Translations under genes and position numbers: made by a program
Notes under the pieces: model-generated
Database searches by the model: none
Told to the model about the DNA's origin: nothing
What the model saw: the letters and a program-made list of their open reading frames with translations, nothing else
Assembly: GCA_903772945.1 (NCBI GenBank)
Contig: CAICTM010000013.1
Span: forward strand, 1 to 64,000
Direction: 5' to 3'
Length of the DNA: 64,000 bases
Origin: Seminavis robusta
Taxonomy: Eukaryota; Bacillariophyta; Bacillariophyceae; Naviculales; Naviculaceae
In this document: piece by piece, positions 59,867 through 64,000 of the stretch
Position numbering within the stretch: the stretch's first letter is position 1
How the letters are laid out: each line of letters starts with the position of its first letter

Positions 59867-60218
59867 CGCTCACCTGTGGATGTATCCCAATGTATGTCTC
59901 AAAGTTCGGCCTCCTCAGCCTTTGAAACGGCAGCTTCTGGCGATTGGCTTTGTCTGCATCGCGTTTGGTTGAGTTGTTGAGTCAGACGACTTCACAACAT
60001 CACAACCATTCTTCCTCGTTGCTGAAATCTTTAAGGTTCACCTTGGGGGTTGAAGTTTAACGGCGTGAAGTTTCCTGTCGTTTGCGCAGGGCAGAGTTGA
60101 ACGCGGGACGACTTGGTTTAATTCCATTAGTTTTTAAACTTACTTGTCGAAATGCTTGTCGAAATCTTCTTCTGCTACAGGTACTACTACTGTAGCTAGT
60201 TATTAGAGGTAGGTATCT
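59867..60218. other. Intergenic region
   Basis: No gene seen. This is the 3' flank of the SGNH-like gene. Confidence 0.4.
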
Positions 60219-62168
60219 CTATATTGTTATCACATGACTGATCCGCACTGTTTGGTTGTTTCCTTGCAGGAGTCGCACTGACAGATAGGAATGCCCGTGA
60301 GACCCAACAGCAGTTCCATGTTCCTTGATCACACGAGCGCACTTTTTCTCAGGAAAAATATCCCACGTTGAGCGGTCCAGTATTTTCCCATTAAAGTCCA
60401 CCTCCACATTTGGATTGTCCAAGAATTGAGGTTTGGCTACATCCTTGCCACAGCAGAAACAAATGATCACCATGCCCACTTCCATTTTGGGGAGTTTGAA
60501 CACCATGCGACCGTTTTCGGGGGACTTGGCTTCTACTGCAGCGCAATGGTCTGGAAATTGACACATTTCGGGTTTGTCAACGTATAGGGAAGCTTCTAAT
60601 CGATTCACCATGTGCCATCGGTCGCCCATTCCTTCTTGATACTCCTTCCAATCTTGGTTTTCTCCCTTAAACGGGTTCAAGTCGTCGTTGGGTTTTGCAA
60701 TGCTAGCCCCCCAAAAACCATAGGTGGGAATTTCTAGATTGAGACATTTCGGTGCCTGATCCACTTTGCAATATCGAGGGTCACAAAACAGGGGATCTTT
60801 CATTTGTTGTCCCATAATGATGGGTCGATCTCTCCACCAAGCGGCCTCGGCTACAGTGTGGTTTCTGGGCACAATGGGCTTGGTTTTGGATTTGGCAAAC
60901 TTTTTCGTGGCCATGACTGCTTCGATTCGGTCGAGCGCAGCCAGCATGGCGGTCGTATAACTATAGGCCAATGCATCCGAAATGTATTGAAAGCCAAGGG
61001 GCCCGGGGTGCCAATTTCGCAAAATGACGCCCAAGGATTCTCTCCGTTCCGCATTGGTTTCGTTGAGACCGTATCTCGTGGTATTATGAAGTCCATCTCC
61101 CGAGTGCTGTCCCTCAAAGATGGGGTCCCCTCTCTTCCATTGATATTGACCTGAGGCTATCGCATACCGCATGCAAAAGGCATTGTATCCATACTCTTGA
61201 TAGGCTTCGAACATTTCGTTCTCGTGCGGATTGCCGCCCTCTTGCTGCCCTAAGCAAGCTTCTTCGAAGAGGACATTGACGAGGTGAACTGGTGGGCTGT
61301 TAGGCAATAGTTGGGTCCATCGAACCAATTTCTCGCGTTCCTTTCGTCCGTCCATGTCATCTCCCACTTCAAAGTAGCTCCAACTATAGTGCACAATATC
61401 CGAGTCCGGGGAAACGTTTTGCTGGATGCACCAAACTTGGTTCTTGTGGGAGTCGCCACAACTTCCTCCCTGACCCGCATTTTGGATTTCGAGTTTCATA
61501 CCGGCAGCCTCCCAAATTGGGGAGAAGGTTCTTTCTAATTGATGTTGATAGTTATCGTAGGCGCAGTTGTCGTGTCCAGCTGCCACCGAGCTGCCAATAA
61601 CTCCAATCTTAAAGACGCTTTGATGGGGATTGAGCAAGGCCCGTGCCATGGTGTCGACCAGTTTCTCTTCCCTGGCAGTTCTCTTTCCGAAAAAAACCCA
61701 CCCATTGGCCCAACCACCGGGTCCAATAAGGATCGATTGAGCACCTCCTTTGTGCTTGCTGTAATATTCCTCCAGTTCACTGAGAAGTTGTTGGCCTTTT
61801 CGGCGAATGGCCTGTACTTTTTGCATGTTCATGAAATAGTCGCCGTCGGTTTTGGTCGTCTTGTCGTCGCCCTTGGGTTTGGATTCGACATCTCCATCTA
61901 GCAGGTCCTGATGTTCTACCATACATGTCCATCGTCCCAAATGATAACACCCCACCATGACAGCCACAAAAAGGACTATATATCGGGTGAAGGATCGCTT
62001 GGATATTTGAATATTTTCATCCGAGCTGGCATTGGTAGGACTCGTCACTGGAGTCTGGGAAGGGGTAGCATCGGTCAGCGGCTTTAACTCAATCTCACTG
62101 GCATCACTTCTTAGGCCCTTCTTCTTGCTTCCATTGCGCTGTGAATGAAGCTTTAACATCTGCACCAT
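60219..62168 (-). CDS. SGNH/GDSL-hydrolase-like type II membrane protein
   Basis: A 649-residue protein with a cytosolic tail of about 60 residues, one membrane anchor (about 62-82) and a large luminal or extracellular domain. SGNH-type blocks are visible: block I V-I-G-S-S-V-A-A-G-H-D-N (about 189-200, catalytic Ser), block II with N-A-G-Q-G-G-S-C-G (Gly), block III-like Y-S-W-S-Y-F-E, and a late W-H-P-G-P-L-G (about 390) carrying the likely catalytic His. The C-terminal 200 residues are Cys-rich and probably a separate beta domain. SGNH hydrolases remove or transfer acyl groups; similar membrane-anchored proteins in plants (TBL type) acetylate wall sugars, but the G-S-S rather than G-D-S form makes the reaction uncertain. 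Single exon; first ATG used. Confidence 0.7.
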   Translation of the reverse strand: MVQMLKLHSQRNGSKKKGLRSDASEIELKPLTDATPSQTPVTSPTNASSDENIQISKRSFTRYIVLFVAVMVGCYHLGRWTCMVEHQDLLDGDVESKPKGDDKTTKTDGDYFMNMQKVQAIRRKGQQLLSELEEYYSKHKGGAQSILIGPGGWANGWVFFGKRTAREEKLVDTMARALLNPHQSVFKIGVIGSSVAAGHDNCAYDNYQHQLERTFSPIWEAAGMKLEIQNAGQGGSCGDSHKNQVWCIQQNVSPDSDIVHYSWSYFEVGDDMDGRKEREKLVRWTQLLPNSPPVHLVNVLFEEACLGQQEGGNPHENEMFEAYQEYGYNAFCMRYAIASGQYQWKRGDPIFEGQHSGDGLHNTTRYGLNETNAERRESLGVILRNWHPGPLGFQYISDALAYSYTTAMLAALDRIEAVMATKKFAKSKTKPIVPRNHTVAEAAWWRDRPIIMGQQMKDPLFCDPRYCKVDQAPKCLNLEIPTYGFWGASIAKPNDDLNPFKGENQDWKEYQEGMGDRWHMVNRLEASLYVDKPEMCQFPDHCAAVEAKSPENGRMVFKLPKMEVGMVIICFCCGKDVAKPQFLDNPNVEVDFNGKILDRSTWDIFPEKKCARVIKEHGTAVGSHGHSYLSVRLLQGNNQTVRISHVITI

Positions 62169-62948
62169 GACTACCTGTATAACTACTAGTACTGCTGCAC
62201 GTGGTTCTTCCGTCGATCATTGCCGCCAAAGCTTGCTAGTACTAGTACAGTAGAAAGGTTCGGTGCTTTTCCGCGAAACAAAATAAATGACATCGGAAAC
62301 GCTGGCGTTGCGCGATGACCAGGCTGACCACACACAGCCGCTTTGCAGGCTTAATGTGCAGCTTCATCCCCATGAAGCGGAACCCCAGACGAAAATTGTC
62401 TTGCATCCACATAAGCATAGCACTTGGGTGGAGGTGCATCTCTCCCAAGTGGCCCAAGAAACCAGTGGGGTGGAGCCAGAGACATCCCTCCCCTCTCGCG
62501 ATTGCATCCGTTATTCTTCCATTCCATCACTACACTTGGTAGCTAGTAGCTACGGGAAGAGCTGCGTACAATGGTGCCGTACCGAAACCGCTGGCGTAGC
62601 ATTTCAACCTTGGGAATGCTCCACTCACGTAAGGTTGACCAAAGGCTGTAGACCTTGTCATTAATTTGCATATTAAAATGCTACCTTCCAGTACCCATTG
62701 TGAGACAACCGACACCTGTATAGTAACCGACACATATAGTATGCTATCCTACCAATGCACTGAAAAAGATAATCGTCCGGATGACAAGCCAAAAAGACTC
62801 CTACATGTAACAGTGGACTTAGCATTTTGCTAGTTTATTTGCTATTTACAGTAGTACGAGTTGCCCTTGATTATTAAACTGGTAGAGTGATCGCTTTACT
62901 TCCGTACTCATCTGGTGTGTTGCTGTCCTCGCATCTATAATATAAAAA
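62169..62948. other. Intergenic region
   Basis: No supported gene between the SGNH-like gene and PGR5. A 125-codon forward frame at 62287-62664 overlaps others on both strands and has no domain. CTAGTACTAGTACAGTA short palindromes occur near 62235. Confidence 0.45.
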
Positions 62949-63335
62949 TTACACCAAGAATCCCAAGGTATCTCCATTGGTCTTGGCTTTCTTGACCAAC
63001 CTTGTTCGCAAGTGGTAGGCTCCGACCCATTGGCAAAAGTCACCAATGTATTGACTGTGAAGAGAAATGGCTTTTCCACGGATCTTGTTGAGCTTGTCGT
63101 TTCCAAGCACAATCTTGGCACCGTAGACGGCGGGAGAGAACACACCAAACTTGGCCTGAGATCCCATTTCCAAACTCGACTTGTGAGTTCGTTGCGCTGG
63201 TCTAACAGCAGGAGCAGCCTTGGTGGACACGACAAACGAAGATCCACCGGTAGCACCGCCCATGGGACCCACAAAGGCACTAGTGGATGCAACCAAAAAC
63301 ACGGCAAGGAGACACAAACGAAGGAAGGATTTCAT
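62949..63335 (-). CDS. PGR5: PGR5-like protein (cyclic electron flow), plastid-targeted
   Basis: PGR5 is a small thylakoid-associated protein needed for antimycin-sensitive cyclic electron flow around photosystem I in plants. The 128-residue precursor begins with a signal peptide (M-K-S-F-L-R-L-C-L-L-A-V-F-L-V-A) ending in S-T-S-A-F-V-G-P, the diatom plastid-import motif with its key Phe21, then a transit segment to about 57. The mature part matches plant PGR5: K-I-R-G-K-A-I-S-L-H-S-Q (plant K-L-R-G-K-A-I-A-L-H-S-Q), D-F-C-Q-W-V-G-A (plant E-F-C-K-S-I-G-A) and the closing K-T-N-G-D-T-L-G-F-L-V (plant K-N-G-E-R-L-G-F-L-A). Single exon. Divergent from the plastid-targeted gene to the right. Confidence 0.92.
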   Translation of the reverse strand: MKSFLRLCLLAVFLVASTSAFVGPMGGATGGSSFVVSTKAAPAVRPAQRTHKSSLEMGSQAKFGVFSPAVYGAKIVLGNDKLNKIRGKAISLHSQYIGDFCQWVGAYHLRTRLVKKAKTNGDTLGFLV

Positions 63336-63855
63336 GGTGTTACTGTTGTTGGGTGAGATGAATAAAGATATTATGTCGACAGGAATGCTTTATCTTATTT
63401 GATCTAAGTGACGATGACTGTTGGCCGCAACACGCAAAGATGGATCACAAGCAACAAAGCAGAAGCATCATCGTGCTCACCACGAGACGAGAAAGGATTG
63501 CGTTGTTGCACCAACAGGTCGGGTCGAGCCAGACATACGTATGCGTCCGACTGAATGAATCATTGAGTCCCGGATTACCTCAGCACTTTGAGAATTCACG
63601 CAGATACTAGCTAGAGTATTGATCTTGAAAAATGAAAGCTAAATGTTTCTTCTCGAAGAGATCGACCTGCGCTCACATTTTTATTTACTAGTATGACGTG
63701 TCATTGTCATCTGCTCCCAAAGAAAAGCAACAGCTGCGAAGCTTCCTTTTTGGTTTCGTCGTCGACGTTGACTCAGCTGTGGTTCTTTTCGCAGCAGCCT
63801 CACTTATATTATAGTCTAATTACTTTTTGTTCTTCTAATAAACAAGAAAGATACC
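63336..63855. promoter_or_regulatory. Divergent promoter between two plastid-protein genes
   Basis: The 520 bases between PGR5 and the right-hand plastid gene must carry both promoters. Visible bZIP-type sites are TGACGT at 63694-63699 (the core bound by aureochrome-type light-responsive bZIPs), GACGTTGACTCA at 63766-63777 (an AP-1/Gcn4-like TGACTCA) and TGACGATGACTG near 63409. A TATA-like TTATATTATA lies at 63806-63815, 40 bases before the right-hand start codon. The site calls are sequence matches; factor binding is inference. Confidence 0.45.
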
Positions 63856-64000
63856 ATGATCCGCCAATCCGTTGTTCTGATCGTCGCTTTGCTGGCCCAA
63901 GATGGAGCCGCCTTTGCTCCCATGGCCAAGCCATCGTCCGCTGTTGCGAGCAAGACACAACTGAACTTTGGGATTCCCTCTTTTCTTACACCCAAACAGG
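63856..64000 (+). CDS. Plastid-targeted protein, 5' part only (runs off the window)
   Basis: The first 48 codons of a gene that continues past the right edge. The N terminus is a signal peptide (M-I-R-Q-S-V-V-L-I-V-A-L-L-A-Q-D) followed by G-A-A-F-A-P, a close match to the diatom plastid-import motif with its required Phe, then a Ser/Ala/Lys transit segment. The mature part begins about S-K-T-Q-L-N-F-G-I-P-S-F-L-T-P-K-Q, which is too short to identify; the L-N-F-G-I-P wording is reminiscent of small plastid proteins but not diagnostic. The final bases CAAACAGG could be the last codon before an intron. Transcribed divergently from PGR5. Confidence 0.75.
   Translation, partial: MIRQSVVLIVALLAQDGAAFAPMAKPSSAVASKTQLNFGIPSFLTPKQ

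Noticed and set aside
1-64000. tRNA, rRNA or snRNA genes.
   Set aside because: No cloverleaf with A/B boxes or rRNA segment was recognised by eye; a covariance search would be decisive.

Overview
This window is nuclear DNA of a photosynthetic stramenopile, most likely a pennate diatom. The evidence is short GT-AG introns (67 to 155 bases), genes on both strands without operons, and pre-proteins that start with a signal peptide followed by the diatom plastid-import motif (STSAFVGP in the PGR5 homologue, GAAFAP in the truncated gene at the right end). Gene types also point to diatoms: exostosin-like and SGNH type II membrane proteins, LRR membrane proteins, a U-box/Sel1 protein and BspA-like repeats. 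The species cannot be fixed from sequence alone.

Layout. 0-2.4 kb is repeat-rich and gene-poor. 2.5-24.5 kb is gene-dense: a Vms1/ANKZF1 ribosome-quality-control hydrolase (-), a three-exon J-protein (+), ribosomal protein eS17 (+), a PIG-B GPI mannosyltransferase (-), a TLC-domain protein (-), a methyltransferase (+), an exostosin-like glycosyltransferase (-), a leucine-rich-repeat protein (-), a BSD-like membrane protein (-), and a secreted BspA-repeat protein with a C-terminal Hedgehog/intein (Hint) domain (-). 24.5-26.8 kb holds only repeats. 26.8-35.7 kb has a membrane U-box protein, a PPR-like organelle protein, a SAM-domain/glycine-zipper protein, an LRR membrane protein and an unknown protein. 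36-38.7 kb is a decayed protein-coding element. 39-46.4 kb has an unknown secreted or membrane protein, a fold-back repeat, a TPR-like protein, a broken PTPGP-linker gene and a plastid-type NAD(P)-binding protein. 46.6-58.2 kb contains Zim17/Tim15, a U-box/Sel1 gene with a frame break, a saccharopine-dehydrogenase-like protein, UBA2 (SUMO E1), a DUF389 membrane protein and a PAQR/HlyIII protein with a frame break. 58.6-59.9 kb is a retropepsin-like fossil split by two inverted-repeat elements. 60.2-64 kb has an SGNH-like type II membrane protein, PGR5, and the start of another plastid protein transcribed divergently from PGR5.

The genes form no single pathway. Loose themes are protein quality control (Vms1, J-protein, two U-box proteins, Zim17, SUMO E1), surface or secretory glycobiology (PIG-B, exostosin-like, SGNH, BspA-Hint) and plastid function (PGR5, the plastid NAD(P)-binding protein, the 3'-truncated gene).

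The most unusual signals are the BspA-Hint protein; two unrelated insert-like elements built the same way (terminal inverted repeats enclosing a minisatellite) at 21.9 and 59.3 kb; a GTCTTAAGAC fold-back element at 42.3 kb; and two conserved genes each apparently missing one A in a CCAAAA-type run. Exon coordinates were worked out by hand from splice motifs and reading frame, and no alignment or database search was possible.
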